Below, in pieces: positions 42,496-51,843 of a stretch of 64,000 nt of DNA (the stretch's first letter is position 1; every line of letters begins with the position of its first letter). The stretch comes from CAWJLS01 sp963843755. Its GTDB lineage: Bacteria; Acidobacteriota; Thermoanaerobaculia; Multivoradales; DATKCC01. The stretch is from assembly GCA_963843755.1 (NCBI GenBank), contig CAWJLS010000007.1:186001-250000 (forward strand). The letters run 5' to 3'. The position numbers were made by a program, and so were the translations under genes. The notes under the pieces are model-generated. The model was not told where the DNA came from. It worked only from the letters and a program-made list of their open reading frames with translations, and did not search any database.

Positions 42496-44043
42496 ATGCT
42501 GAGGGTGCTAAGGGAGTTCAGCCCATCCCCGTCGGTCTTCGTGCGCATGATTGCCGACGCGGTCATGCTCGCCATGGCCCTCCTGGCCGCCTTCGTGATC
42601 CGCTTCCTCTGGCTGGTCCAGGTGCAGAGGATCTCGGTCGACAGCTCGCGCGTGCTGGATCGTTACATCGGAGCGTACTGGCAGAACCTGTTGATCGTGA
42701 CGCTCATCTCCCTCCCTCTGTTCCTCCTGTTCGGCTTCTACACACGGGGCCGCTACTACCAGAGCCGCTACAAGGTCGTCGTGGTGGCCCAGGCCGTGAC
42801 CATCAGCTACCTCGTCCTGGCCTTCGCGTCCTACGCCGGCAACTACGTCATCTTCATCCCGCGCGGGGTGTGGCTTCTGGGATGGCTCTTCAGTCTCGGG
42901 CTGCTGACGCTGGCGCGCGGCTGGTCTGCCATGTGGCGCCGGATCTCGACGGCCGAGACTGCGCGGGCAGACGCGCGGACCGGAACGCTCGGATCGTCGC
43001 AGCACCCGAGAGTGCTGGTCATCGGCGGGGCGGGGTACATCGGGTCGGCGCTGCTGCCGATCTTGCTGCGGAACGGCTATCGTGTGCGGCTGCTCGATCT
43101 CCTGCTCTTCGGCGAAGGGCCGGTGTCCGAGTATCTCGGCCATCCCCTGCTCGAGATCGTCAAGGCCGATTTCCGTGAGGTGCACCAGGTGGTCCGGGCG
43201 ATGGCGGGTGTGGATGCGGTCGTCCACCTCGGGGGGATCGTGGGCGACCCCGCCTGCGCTCTCGACGAGGACCTCACCCTGGAGGTCAACCTGGTGGCGA
43301 CCCGCATGATCGCGGAGATCGCCAAAGGGCACGGTGTTCAACGGTTCGTCTTCGCGAGTACCTGTTCGGTCTACGGCGCGGGGGACGAAGTCCTGGACGA
43401 ACGGTCCGCCTTGCGCCCGGTCTCGCTCTACGCCCGGACGAAGATCGGCTCGGAGCGGGTGCTCCGGTCACTGACCGACCAGGTGTTCCAGCCGACGGTG
43501 TTGCGATTCGCCACGGTCTACGGGCTGTCGGGACGGAACCGGTTCGACCTGGTGGTGAACCTTTTGACCGCGAAGGCCGTCACCGAGGGACAGATCACCG
43601 TCTATGGTGGTGCGCAGTGGAGACCGTTCGTTCACGTGGAGGACGCTGCACGCTCCATCTTCGCAGTCATGGAGCAGCCGACCTCGGTCGTCGGCGGCGA
43701 GGTCTTCAACGTCGGCAGCAACGAGCAGAACTACACGATCGAGGAGGTGGCCCAGCTCATCGGCTCGATCGTTCCGAGCGCCGGGATCGTCAACATGGGC
43801 GGCGACGTCGACGAGCGGAACTACCGGGTCGATTTCGCGAAGATCCGAGGCAGGCTCGGTTTCGAACCGGTGTGGACCGTCGAGGCGGGCATTCGGCAGG
43901 TGATAGAAAAGTTCGAGCAGGGCGAGATCACCGACTACCGTGATCCCCGCCACAGCAACGTGCAGTTCCTGCGTGAAGAGCCGCAGACCGAGCTTGTTCG
44001 CCGCGATCTGGACTGGTCCCGTCTCCTCACGGACGAGGGATGA
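42496..44043 (+). CDS. Fusion of a PglF-like four-helix membrane domain with an extended-SDR epimerase
   Basis: Residues 1-150 form four membrane helices (about 17-40, 64-82, 95-113 and 125-141), the layout of the N-terminal region of PglF/WbpM-type dehydratases. After a linker, residues 170-515 form an SDR with GGAGYIGS (177-184), FASTCSVYG (286-294) and the ordinary catalytic Y312/K316 in YARTK, not the Met-containing CapD site. So the membrane domain of one SDR class is joined to the catalytic domain of another (GalE/RmlB-like epimerase or reductase). It would act on a nucleotide sugar at the inner membrane. It is 48 bases after the DegT gene. Confidence 0.8.
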   Translation: MLRVLREFSPSPSVFVRMIADAVMLAMALLAAFVIRFLWLVQVQRISVDSSRVLDRYIGAYWQNLLIVTLISLPLFLLFGFYTRGRYYQSRYKVVVVAQAVTISYLVLAFASYAGNYVIFIPRGVWLLGWLFSLGLLTLARGWSAMWRRISTAETARADARTGTLGSSQHPRVLVIGGAGYIGSALLPILLRNGYRVRLLDLLLFGEGPVSEYLGHPLLEIVKADFREVHQVVRAMAGVDAVVHLGGIVGDPACALDEDLTLEVNLVATRMIAEIAKGHGVQRFVFASTCSVYGAGDEVLDERSALRPVSLYARTKIGSERVLRSLTDQVFQPTVLRFATVYGLSGRNRFDLVVNLLTAKAVTEGQITVYGGAQWRPFVHVEDAARSIFAVMEQPTSVVGGEVFNVGSNEQNYTIEEVAQLIGSIVPSAGIVNMGGDVDERNYRVDFAKIRGRLGFEPVWTVEAGIRQVIEKFEQGEITDYRDPRHSNVQFLREEPQTELVRRDLDWSRLLTDEG

Positions 44044-44130
44044 CGGACCCCCGACGCTGACCGAGCCGATCCCATAGGACCCTTCTTGCCGCCGCCACAT
44101 CACCCAGCGGGTCGCGCACGCAGCCGCGCC

Positions 44131-46491
44131 ATGGCAGTGCTGCTCGCGGCCCTGGTCGTCCTGTCACTCTACCTGACGGCGACCTGCCTGTTCGGCGACG
44201 CGGAGCATACGTTCTCCGGTGACGAGATCCTGCCCGGAAGCGATCTCGGCCACGTGATCCTCCCGGGCGTGTGCAATCTGATGCCGGGTGGGTGCCGGGT
44301 CGAGATCTTCGAGGAGGGGCGAGCGATGGGCCCGAGGGTTTCGTCGCCGCGCGCGATCCGCGGCGCCGGCGCCTATGCCTTCAAGTGCCGAGGATGGCCA
44401 TCCGCCGCGGTGTTGTACTTCTCCGCGACCGACGGGACGGACCCTTGGTCGAACGGCAAGCATTACGTCGTCCGCTATCCACGAAGGCAGCTTCCGTCGG
44501 CGATCGGCTTGCTCGTGGTCTGTTGGTCCGCGGTCTGCTGGATCGGTCGGCGGTATCGATGGTCTCTTGGCGCTCCGTCAGGCTTCGGACGCTCGATCTC
44601 GACGGCAGAATGGAGTGTGTGGGTCGGGGGCGCGATCTACTCTGTCTTCGCCGCGCAGGCGTGGCTTCCTGCGCCGAGCGGTGCGTGGTTCGTGGCGATC
44701 GCGGCCGCCGGATCGCCGCTGTTCCTCGCCCGGGTCTCTCGACTCTCGGCTGGCTGGCGCCGGCCGGGGCTGTGGGCCCTGTGGGGCGCGGGCCTCCTGA
44801 CCTGGATGGGGTTGACGACCCTCGGGCCGTCGCCCTATGTCTCCACCCGGACGTTCGCCACGATCGTGGTCGTCGCGGTCTGGGGCCTGGTGCTGTTGGC
44901 CGGCGCCCGCTCCCGTCTGACCCAAGGCGGCCGGAGCGGTGCGCATCTCCTGTTCGCGCTCCTGATCGTGGTGTCGTGTCTGAGCCTCGCCCGAGGCGCG
45001 GGCTTCGAGCTGGACCGCGCCGTCGCCGCCGTCGGGCTGAGCCAGGTCTGGGCGATCCGCGTGGTCAATACATGGACGACGAAGTTCCTGGCCCAGTGGT
45101 TCCTCGTCGTCGGCTGGTGCGCGGTGGCGGCGATCGGGGTGGCGGCGCGGCGGCGGGGTGCCAGCGTCAGATGGATCGCGGTGGCGGCGATCGGTGCCCT
45201 CGGAACCTTCACGATCGGCCTCGCCGGATCGAAGACCGGGATCGTCGCGTTGATCGGATCGGTGACCGTCGCCGCCGTCTCCTTCCGCTGGCCCCGGCCG
45301 ATCCGTCGCCTGGTGGTGGTGGGGCTCATCGCGGTGCTCCTCGCGGCGCCGTGGTTGGCGGCGGTGCCTTGGCGGGCCTTCTCGTCCTGGTCGTCCGCTT
45401 CGACTGCAGAGGTGTTGGCGGTGCTGGAGTTGGGCACCCGCGGGAGCATCTGGGAGTTCACCCGACGATGGATCGTCGAGGAACCTCTCGGGGGCTGGGG
45501 GATCGGTGCCGCCGCCAACCTCCCGGTGCAGGGAGTTTCCGTGGAGCGGGCGCTGGGAGGGACCTCTCCTCCGGTCAGCCCGGTGCTCCTGCAGCGAACG
45601 GCACTTCCCGGCGGGCACCCCCACGACGCCGCCCTCCTGATCTGGTTGGAGTTGGGGCTACTGGGAGCCTTGCTCGTCGCAGGTCTCTTGTGGGCGATCG
45701 GACGTTCGATCGCCGCGACGGAGGAAGACAAGCTCACGCATGCGTCGCTCCTGGGCCTCGTGACCGTCAACGCCTGCTTCTTCGCCTTCAACTATCCGGT
45801 CTGGAGGCCGGAGATCTTGTCGATCCTTTGGATGAGCGCGGTGCTCGCCGCCGCCGTCCTGCCGCGACGGACGGCCGGTCGCGTGGAGCTTCGCTGGTCG
45901 GCGATCGTGATTCTCGTCGTGCTGGTTCTCGGAGGTGGGCTCCTGGGGCAGAGGCGGCTGGGGCGGTGGCTGGCCGTGCACGAGCTTCGACAGGGTCCCG
46001 TCGTCCTTCAGCCGGATCGGACCGCCATCGTCGTCAGAGACCGGGCGCGACCGCTGCGGTTCGCACCGCGGTTCGGGGCCGGGGCGAAACTGGCCGAGAG
46101 GGTGGCCGGGCACAAGGCGCTGATCCGAGGGTGGGCGTATGCGCCCGACGCTGCGGGGGGGGCGGACCTGGTGCTCGTCTTCGTGGGCCGCGACCTCGCC
46201 GGGGTCGGCGCCGCCGATCTTCCTTCTCCCGAAGCCTTCCGGGCGTCGCACACCAGGGACGTCCGGGCCCTGGTTTCGGGGTTCGTGGTCGACGTCGATC
46301 CCGCCGAGCTCGAGCTCGACGCTCCGGTCACGGTCGTGGCCCTGCAGGCGGGCACGGCGTGGGCGAAGGTTCTGCCGCCCCTGTCCGGAGGCGCCGCCTC
46401 GGAGCCGGCGGTGGAGCCGGGCTTGCAGTTGCGGCCCGATCAGTCGACCGCTACGATGCGACCATCTCCAGAGGCGCTGGTAGCCGAGTGA
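44131..46491 (+). CDS. Polytopic membrane protein, O-antigen ligase/polymerase-like, with C-terminal globular domain
   Basis: The 786-residue protein begins with one membrane helix, then an unusual approximately 90-residue extracytoplasmic domain containing two cysteine pairs. About 11 more helices follow (from about 125 to 610), with a long periplasmic loop before the last ones (GIGAANLPVQGVSVERALG, then LPGGHPHDAALLIWLELGLL). That loop, with HPHD followed by W-L-E-L-G, is typical of the O-antigen ligase (Wzy_C) family. Residues about 655-775 form a soluble beta-sandwich-like domain (HKALIRGWAYAPDAAGGADL). Probably the ligase or a second polymerase of the locus. The ATG is preceded by no strong ribosome site; TTG 44086 is an alternative. 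Confidence 0.72.
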   Translation: MAVLLAALVVLSLYLTATCLFGDAEHTFSGDEILPGSDLGHVILPGVCNLMPGGCRVEIFEEGRAMGPRVSSPRAIRGAGAYAFKCRGWPSAAVLYFSATDGTDPWSNGKHYVVRYPRRQLPSAIGLLVVCWSAVCWIGRRYRWSLGAPSGFGRSISTAEWSVWVGGAIYSVFAAQAWLPAPSGAWFVAIAAAGSPLFLARVSRLSAGWRRPGLWALWGAGLLTWMGLTTLGPSPYVSTRTFATIVVVAVWGLVLLAGARSRLTQGGRSGAHLLFALLIVVSCLSLARGAGFELDRAVAAVGLSQVWAIRVVNTWTTKFLAQWFLVVGWCAVAAIGVAARRRGASVRWIAVAAIGALGTFTIGLAGSKTGIVALIGSVTVAAVSFRWPRPIRRLVVVGLIAVLLAAPWLAAVPWRAFSSWSSASTAEVLAVLELGTRGSIWEFTRRWIVEEPLGGWGIGAAANLPVQGVSVERALGGTSPPVSPVLLQRTALPGGHPHDAALLIWLELGLLGALLVAGLLWAIGRSIAATEEDKLTHASLLGLVTVNACFFAFNYPVWRPEILSILWMSAVLAAAVLPRRTAGRVELRWSAIVILVVLVLGGGLLGQRRLGRWLAVHELRQGPVVLQPDRTAIVVRDRARPLRFAPRFGAGAKLAERVAGHKALIRGWAYAPDAAGGADLVLVFVGRDLAGVGAADLPSPEAFRASHTRDVRALVSGFVVDVDPAELELDAPVTVVALQAGTAWAKVLPPLSGGAASEPAVEPGLQLRPDQSTATMRPSPEALVAE

Positions 46492-46607
46492 CGTGTAGCC
46501 GCCGGAGCCCTCACCGGACGGCTGCATCCATGAGCGCTGCCCGGACGGAAACAGAGGACCGAGTGCCGACCACGCTCCCCATGTGTCACAGCATCCTGGG
46601 CGTCCCC

Positions 46608-47966
46608 ATGCGTCGTCGTCTGCTCGGACTGCTGTGTGCCGTGGCGCTTCCGGCTCTCGCGATGGTTGCCGCGTGCGGGCCGGCCCCCCGCGAGGTCGCG
46701 CAGGAGGCCCCGGTGGCGGTCCACCCTCTGCTCCCGGATCAGGCCGGGCTGAACGTCATCGTGGTCTCGTTCGACGCGCTCCGGGCGGACGCCCTCGGAG
46801 CCTACGGCAACCGCCGAGACGTCACGCCCCATATCGACCGGTTCGCGCGCCGGAATCTCCTGTTTCAGAACGCCTACACCGTGGCGCCGGTCACACCGAC
46901 CTCGTTCTCGGCGGCCTGGTCCGGATTCCTGCCTCACAGAGTCTTCCAGGGCTGGAAGTTCCAGGCTCCCGAGACCCTGGCCAGCCTGCTCTCCGAGGCC
47001 GGGTACCGGACCCAGGCGTTCGTGAGCAACGTCAACCTGACGCCCGAGCGGAGCTTCGACCGGGGATTCCAAGGCTACGACTGGCGACCGCACGCCCCCG
47101 ACGACCAGCTTCTCGACGCCGCCGTGCAGTGGATCGGGAACCATCCCGATCCGCCGTTCTTCCTGTGGGTCCACCTCCTTGCGCCGCACGCTCCCTACCG
47201 GGTGCATCCCGAGGTCGAGGGGCTCTACGAGACGGAGGCGACGGGCCGTTTCGCCAAGACCAGCGGTCCTCGGTTCGAGACCACGGATCCGGCGGAGATC
47301 GCCCGTCTCCGGGACCTCTACCATGGCGAGGTCTGGCGCGCGGATCGACTCTTCGCCAGCTTGATGGAGAGTGTGCGTTCCGCGGGGCTCCTCGAGTCGT
47401 CGATCGTCGTGCTGACCTCCGACCACGGCGAGGAGTTCGGCGAGCATGGGGCGTTCCAGCACGGCCAGCTCTACGAGGACAACCTGCGCATTCCCCTGAT
47501 CATCCACCATCCGGCGCTCGAGGGCCGGGTCGTCGAGCAACGGGTCCGGAACATCGACCTGCTGCCGACGATTCTGCGGGCGGTCGGAAGCCCGGTCGCC
47601 GGGGAGCGCGACGGGCGGGTCATCCCTGAGTCGGGCACTGGGGAGCCACCGCCGGTGGTGGCGATCGCCATGACTGGGCAGGAGAAGGCCTCGGTCAGCC
47701 TGCTCCAGGGATCGAAGAAGCTGATCTTGTGGTGCCACAAGAAGCCGGGAGTGGAAGAGTTCGACCTCGCGACGGACCCCGAAGAGCTCCGCGGTCCGGC
47801 GGTGGAGAGCCGGGCGGAGAGCCGGAAGCTCCTGAAGAGGGTCGCGACCCTGGTCGGTGGCCGTCCGTGCCGGGTCATCCTTCGCGCCGCGAAGGGCAAG
47901 TCCTCGACGGATGGCCTCGCCGCGAAGAGCATCGAGGTGCTCCGGTCTCTCGGCTATGTGGAGTGA
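46608..47966 (+). CDS. Sulfatase-fold lipoprotein, probable Thr-nucleophile phospho- or sulfo-enzyme
   Basis: The 452-residue protein has a lipoprotein signal (MRRRLLGLLCAVALPALAMV ending in an AAC lipobox, Cys about 23). An alkaline-phosphatase-superfamily catalytic domain follows: metal site VVSFDALRADALGAYG near the start, SDHGEEFGEHGAF late in the domain, and LRSLGYVE at the very end. The usual sulfatase formylglycine motif (C/S-x-P/A-x-R) is absent; the corresponding segment reads APVTPTSFSAAWSG, which leaves threonine as the likely nucleophile, as in phosphoethanolamine/phosphoglycerol transferases. It is thus likelier a transferase or phosphodiesterase acting on surface glycans than a true sulfatase. 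ATG 46530 or 46581 could add residues but would disrupt the lipoprotein signal. Confidence 0.8.
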   Translation: MRRRLLGLLCAVALPALAMVAACGPAPREVAQEAPVAVHPLLPDQAGLNVIVVSFDALRADALGAYGNRRDVTPHIDRFARRNLLFQNAYTVAPVTPTSFSAAWSGFLPHRVFQGWKFQAPETLASLLSEAGYRTQAFVSNVNLTPERSFDRGFQGYDWRPHAPDDQLLDAAVQWIGNHPDPPFFLWVHLLAPHAPYRVHPEVEGLYETEATGRFAKTSGPRFETTDPAEIARLRDLYHGEVWRADRLFASLMESVRSAGLLESSIVVLTSDHGEEFGEHGAFQHGQLYEDNLRIPLIIHHPALEGRVVEQRVRNIDLLPTILRAVGSPVAGERDGRVIPESGTGEPPPVVAIAMTGQEKASVSLLQGSKKLILWCHKKPGVEEFDLATDPEELRGPAVESRAESRKLLKRVATLVGGRPCRVILRAAKGKSSTDGLAAKSIEVLRSLGYVE

Positions 47967-48018
47967 CGTGGCGAGCCGTCACGGAGTGTCCCCGGATCGA
48001 TCACAGGAGGTCCACCTG

Positions 48019-49470
48019 ATGAAGAACGATGGTCGGCGGGCGGAGTCGGTTCGGGCTTTCGCCCGCCGCGTCACACTCTCTCTCGCCTGCGCGCTGGTGT
48101 CTTCGTGCAGCCATCCGGTCCAGCCTGCGAAGGCCGGTGCGCCGTCGGTGATCTTGATCTCCGTGGACACCTGCCGGGCGGACCTCTTCGGTAGCCTGAC
48201 CGGAGAGGAACCGTCGCTGACGCCCAACCTCGACCGATTCGCCGCGGATGCGGTCACGTTCGAGCACGCGTTCATCGAGGCGCCCCACACGCTGCCGTCC
48301 CACATGTCGATGATGACGTCGGTCTACCCGGACGTGCACGGGGTGAAGCCCGAGACGGAACCTCTGAGCGACTCCATCGTCACGCTCCCGGAGATTCTGC
48401 ATCGGGCCGGCTACAGGACCATCGGTCTGGTGACCAGCGAGTGGCTGAAGCCGGACTTCGGCTTCGGGCGGGGCTTCGACGAGTACAAGAGGCTGCACCA
48501 CGAGGCCAACTACGTCGATCGGGTCAATCGAGAGGCGCTACGCCGGCTGGACCGAAAGCCGGATCTGCCGTTCTTCGCCTTCCTCCACTACTACGACCTC
48601 CACTCGGACTTCGAGCAGCAGAGCGAGGACGACAAGCTCCCGTACTACTCGCCTCCCGAATACCGGCGGGGGCTTCCGGTCAGCTCCGACGGGCACGAGT
48701 TCTGCGATGCCGAGGGGGTGTGCAACACCCGATACCTGATCGCGATGGACGTGGCCCGTCAGGCGTTGTCGCCAGCCGAGCTCCAGCTCATCCACGATCT
48801 CTATCGGGCGGACGCTCCCTTCGTCGACGCCCAGATCGGCATCTTTTTCGACGAGCTGAAGACGCGAGGTCTCTACGACGGGTCATTGATCATCGTGACG
48901 GCCGACCACGGGGAGGAGTTCCGCGAGCACGGCCGCTTCATCCACTCTCAGCCCTACGATGAAACGACCCATGTCCCGCTGTTCATCAAGTTCCCCGCGG
49001 GCTGGAAGGGCGGAACCCGTGTGGACGGGGTGGTGGAGTCGATCGACATCTACCCGACGATCCTCGACTACCTGGGGCTCGAGGCGCCGAGCTACATCCA
49101 GGGTGAGAGCCTCCTGACCCTGCTCGACGCGACGCGGACGCGGAAGAAGCACGCGGCCCTCAGCCAGGCGACGATCAACTGGAAGCGCTACGGGCTGCGA
49201 ACCGACGACGTCAAGCTGATCGTCGACTTCGTCTCCGGGCATCGGCAGCTCTTCGATCTCGAGCAGGACCCGGGGGAGCGACACGACCTCTCGAAGGAGC
49301 GGCCTGCTCTGGCCGCCCAGCTCGAACGTCGCTTGAAGACTCTCGTGCTCGGAAATCGGAAGCTGCACGACGAGCTCGCCAACGGGGCGGGGGCGCCCGG
49401 AGCCGGTGACGCGGAGCTCCTCTCGGCCGAAGAGAAGGAGCGGCTCAAGGCGCTCGGTTACGTGAACTGA
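48019..49470 (+). CDS. Sulfatase-fold lipoprotein, second copy
   Basis: The 483-residue protein starts after AGGAGG and has a lipoprotein signal ending VSSC (Cys at about 31). The alkaline phosphatase superfamily pattern is clear: ILISVDTCRADLFGSL (first metal site), EAPHTLPSHMSMMTSVYP (nucleophile region), TADHGEEFREHGRFIHSQPY, and LKALGYVN at the end. Again the formylglycine Cys/Ser is replaced: HTLPSH puts threonine at the nucleophile position. It may add or remove a phospho- or sulfo-substituent on glycans or lipids at the cell surface. It is 52 bases after the first copy, with which it shares fold and orientation but low overall similarity, so the two may have different substrates. Confidence 0.82.
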   Translation: MKNDGRRAESVRAFARRVTLSLACALVSSCSHPVQPAKAGAPSVILISVDTCRADLFGSLTGEEPSLTPNLDRFAADAVTFEHAFIEAPHTLPSHMSMMTSVYPDVHGVKPETEPLSDSIVTLPEILHRAGYRTIGLVTSEWLKPDFGFGRGFDEYKRLHHEANYVDRVNREALRRLDRKPDLPFFAFLHYYDLHSDFEQQSEDDKLPYYSPPEYRRGLPVSSDGHEFCDAEGVCNTRYLIAMDVARQALSPAELQLIHDLYRADAPFVDAQIGIFFDELKTRGLYDGSLIIVTADHGEEFREHGRFIHSQPYDETTHVPLFIKFPAGWKGGTRVDGVVESIDIYPTILDYLGLEAPSYIQGESLLTLLDATRTRKKHAALSQATINWKRYGLRTDDVKLIVDFVSGHRQLFDLEQDPGERHDLSKERPALAAQLERRLKTLVLGNRKLHDELANGAGAPGAGDAELLSAEEKERLKALGYVN

Positions 49471-49538
49471 CGGCCCGGCCCGGACGACGAGGCGTCAGGT
49501 CTCTCGGGCGCGCGGGCCGCGGTGGGCTCCGAAGCTCG

Positions 49539-51737
49539 TCAGGGGACTGTGTTGACCGCGACGAAGGTCCCGGCGACGGAGAACCCGCTGCGCAAGACGA
49601 TCGTGGGCGCCTCGAAGGTGACGTTCCCGGGACCGCCGACGGTGTACGACGGGCCGGCGGTGATGCTGTTGCAGGCCTTTTCCGTCACCGTGCTGTTGAC
49701 CGTAGAGCCGGTCAGGACCAGGTCGGTATCCGCCACGGAGCACATCTGGGGCTGGTCCTCGAACTGGGCGGTGCAGGAGCGGTCCTGGGTCATCAGGACC
49801 ACGCCGTCGCTGCAGTCGGCGTCGCCGCTCCAACCGGTGAAGAAGAACCCCATGTCCGGCGTCGCGGTGAGGTTGACGTTGGCGCCGTCGGCGAAGCTCT
49901 CGAAGCAGTCGGCCCCGCAGGAGATGCCGGCAGGCGAGCTGGTGACGGTGCCGGTCCCGACACCGAGCTTGCCCACGGAGAGGCCGAAGGCGACCGCCCC
50001 GAACTCGTCGGCCCCCAGATCGCGGGTCCCGCTGCGGGTCGCTCCGTCGACGTCGAACGTCTCGGAGCTGCCGGTCGCCGAGTTGGTCGGCGGCTGGGTG
50101 CCGTCGACGTGATAGTCGGACGCCGCGGGGTTGACGAAGAAGGTCGATGCGCTGGCATCGAGGATGTTGCTGCCGGGGAAGCCGGTGAACGTACCGGAGT
50201 TGGCGTCGCCGTCGTTGGTGTTCTTCTTGTTGCCGACGAACTGGTTGAGGCTGGTCAGGTTCGCGCTGCTGCCGAGGCCGGAGCCGGCTTGGACGTGGAG
50301 CGCCGCCGCTCCGGCGGGAACGGTGTGGTCGGCGAGGATGCTGTAGGCCAGGGTCAGCGCGCTCTCCTGGTTGGTGGCGAAGCGGGGGCCGACGAGGATC
50401 CCGTTGCCGAAACCGGCGCCGACGATGCGGTTGTCGACGAAGGTGGCGTGGGTCACCTGGGCTCGCGCGCCCAGGAGCCGGAGGCCTCCTCCTCCCCCTT
50501 GGGAGCCTTCGGCGATGTTGTCGGCGATGATCGAGTCACGGATCAGGTTGAGCGGCGCGGTCGACGCGAAGGGCCACTCCAGGAAGACGCCGCCGCCCCC
50601 GGCGTTGGCCTTCGAGGCGCCCTGGGTTCCGCCCTGGGCAGTGTTGCCGGTGACGGTCGTCCGTTCGAGGGTGATCTGGGAGGCGAACACGTCGATCGCC
50701 CCGCCCACGCCGCCGCCGCCCTTCGTCGAGCCGGCTCCCCCCGTCGCCGTGTTACCCGAAAGGTTGGAGTCGAGGATCGTCAGGTTGGTTTCCCGGGCGG
50801 GCAGATCCTCGTCGCCTTCCATGAACACCGCTCCGCCGAACGCTCCGCCGCCGGTGTTACTCGCTCCGCCCCCGGTCGCGGAGTTGTTGGTGGCGGTCAG
50901 TCTGCGGATCGTGCCGGTCGTGCCGAACGCGAACGCCGCCCCTCCGCCGAGCCCGTCCTTGCCGTCCGTCGAGGAGGCGCCGCCGACGGCGGTATTGCCC
51001 TCGAAGTCGAGGTTCAGTCCGTCGAGCACCGCATAGTCGACCAGCAACCCGCCCCCCTGGCCGACGCCGCCCGTGCCTCCTCCTCCCGTGACCTGGTTGT
51101 TCAGGAAGCGCACCCGCTCGAGCGTGATGGTCCGGATGTCGCCGGAGGTCGACAGGAGAGCCGCTCCGCCGCCGCCACCGAGCTGCCCGGCCTCGGCGGT
51201 GACGACGTTGTCCTCGAACGACATGTCCCGGAGGACGACATCCGCGATGTTGGCCTTCAACCCGCCGCCCACGGTCGGCGCGCCGGTCGCCTTGCCGTTT
51301 CTCACAGTGAACCCCTCGATCCGGACCGCGGCCCCGGTGGTGCCACCCTGGACGTAGATGCCCCGGCGCACGTTCTGACCGTCGATGACGGTCGTATGAG
51401 CCGCCGGGTCAGGCAACGACCAGTTGCCCGAGGCGAACCCGCCGAGGATCGCGAGGTCCTTCTGGAACACGCAGATGACCGCCGCCTCGCCGCTGCAGGT
51501 CTGGGAGTCGACGTAGGTTCCCTGGCTGACCAGGATCGTGTCCCCGGAGGTCGACAGATCGACGGCCTGTTGGATGGTGGCGCAGGGAGATGCTTCGGTC
51601 CCGCAGCCGCTTCCGTCGGCGCCGGAGAGGGTGTCCACACGGAAGACGGCGGCACCGGCTGGCGCTACGGCCAGCGTCGTCAACAAGGCGGCTGCCAGCA
51701 AGGCGGCGATGGGAGAGGTCGTGATCTTGCCGATCAT
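49539..51737 (-). CDS. Secreted right-handed beta-helix protein with choice-of-anchor and 3-coathanger-like C terminus
   Basis: The 732-residue protein has a signal peptide (about 1-30). A CSLREA/pectate-lyase-like start (FRVDTLSGADGSGCGTEASP) leads into a long Gly- and Asn-rich region (about 130-480) of parallel beta-helix rungs such as NNSATGGGASNTGGGAFGGA. A choice-of-anchor-Q-like part follows (about 480-590; FVNPAASDYHVDG, TRDLGADEFG), then an InlB-B-repeat-like module (FFTGWSGDADCSDG) and a final coathanger-stack-like module rich in Thr/Val. It would be a cell-surface or extracellular protein, possibly polysaccharide-binding or -degrading; no catalytic residues could be assigned. The start was set at MIGKITTSP because AGGAG lies eight bases before it. 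Confidence 0.82.
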   Translation of the reverse strand: MIGKITTSPIAALLAAALLTTLAVAPAGAAVFRVDTLSGADGSGCGTEASPCATIQQAVDLSTSGDTILVSQGTYVDSQTCSGEAAVICVFQKDLAILGGFASGNWSLPDPAAHTTVIDGQNVRRGIYVQGGTTGAAVRIEGFTVRNGKATGAPTVGGGLKANIADVVLRDMSFEDNVVTAEAGQLGGGGGAALLSTSGDIRTITLERVRFLNNQVTGGGGTGGVGQGGGLLVDYAVLDGLNLDFEGNTAVGGASSTDGKDGLGGGAAFAFGTTGTIRRLTATNNSATGGGASNTGGGAFGGAVFMEGDEDLPARETNLTILDSNLSGNTATGGAGSTKGGGGVGGAIDVFASQITLERTTVTGNTAQGGTQGASKANAGGGGVFLEWPFASTAPLNLIRDSIIADNIAEGSQGGGGGLRLLGARAQVTHATFVDNRIVGAGFGNGILVGPRFATNQESALTLAYSILADHTVPAGAAALHVQAGSGLGSSANLTSLNQFVGNKKNTNDGDANSGTFTGFPGSNILDASASTFFVNPAASDYHVDGTQPPTNSATGSSETFDVDGATRSGTRDLGADEFGAVAFGLSVGKLGVGTGTVTSSPAGISCGADCFESFADGANVNLTATPDMGFFFTGWSGDADCSDGVVLMTQDRSCTAQFEDQPQMCSVADTDLVLTGSTVNSTVTEKACNSITAGPSYTVGGPGNVTFEAPTIVLRSGFSVAGTFVAVNTVP

Positions 51738-51843
51738 GGCGGATCTCCTGGGTTCGGCGGTCAGTGCTCTGAAGGGCTCAACAGCCCGCAAGGGGCAATG
51801 CTTCCGTCGAGCTCATTCGAGTCCATCAGGGGTCCGGAACGGT

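Noticed and set aside
46608..49470. Calling the two alkaline-phosphatase-fold lipoproteins true sulfatases
   Set aside because: The formylglycine activation motif is missing in both; only the fold and metal motifs are shared.
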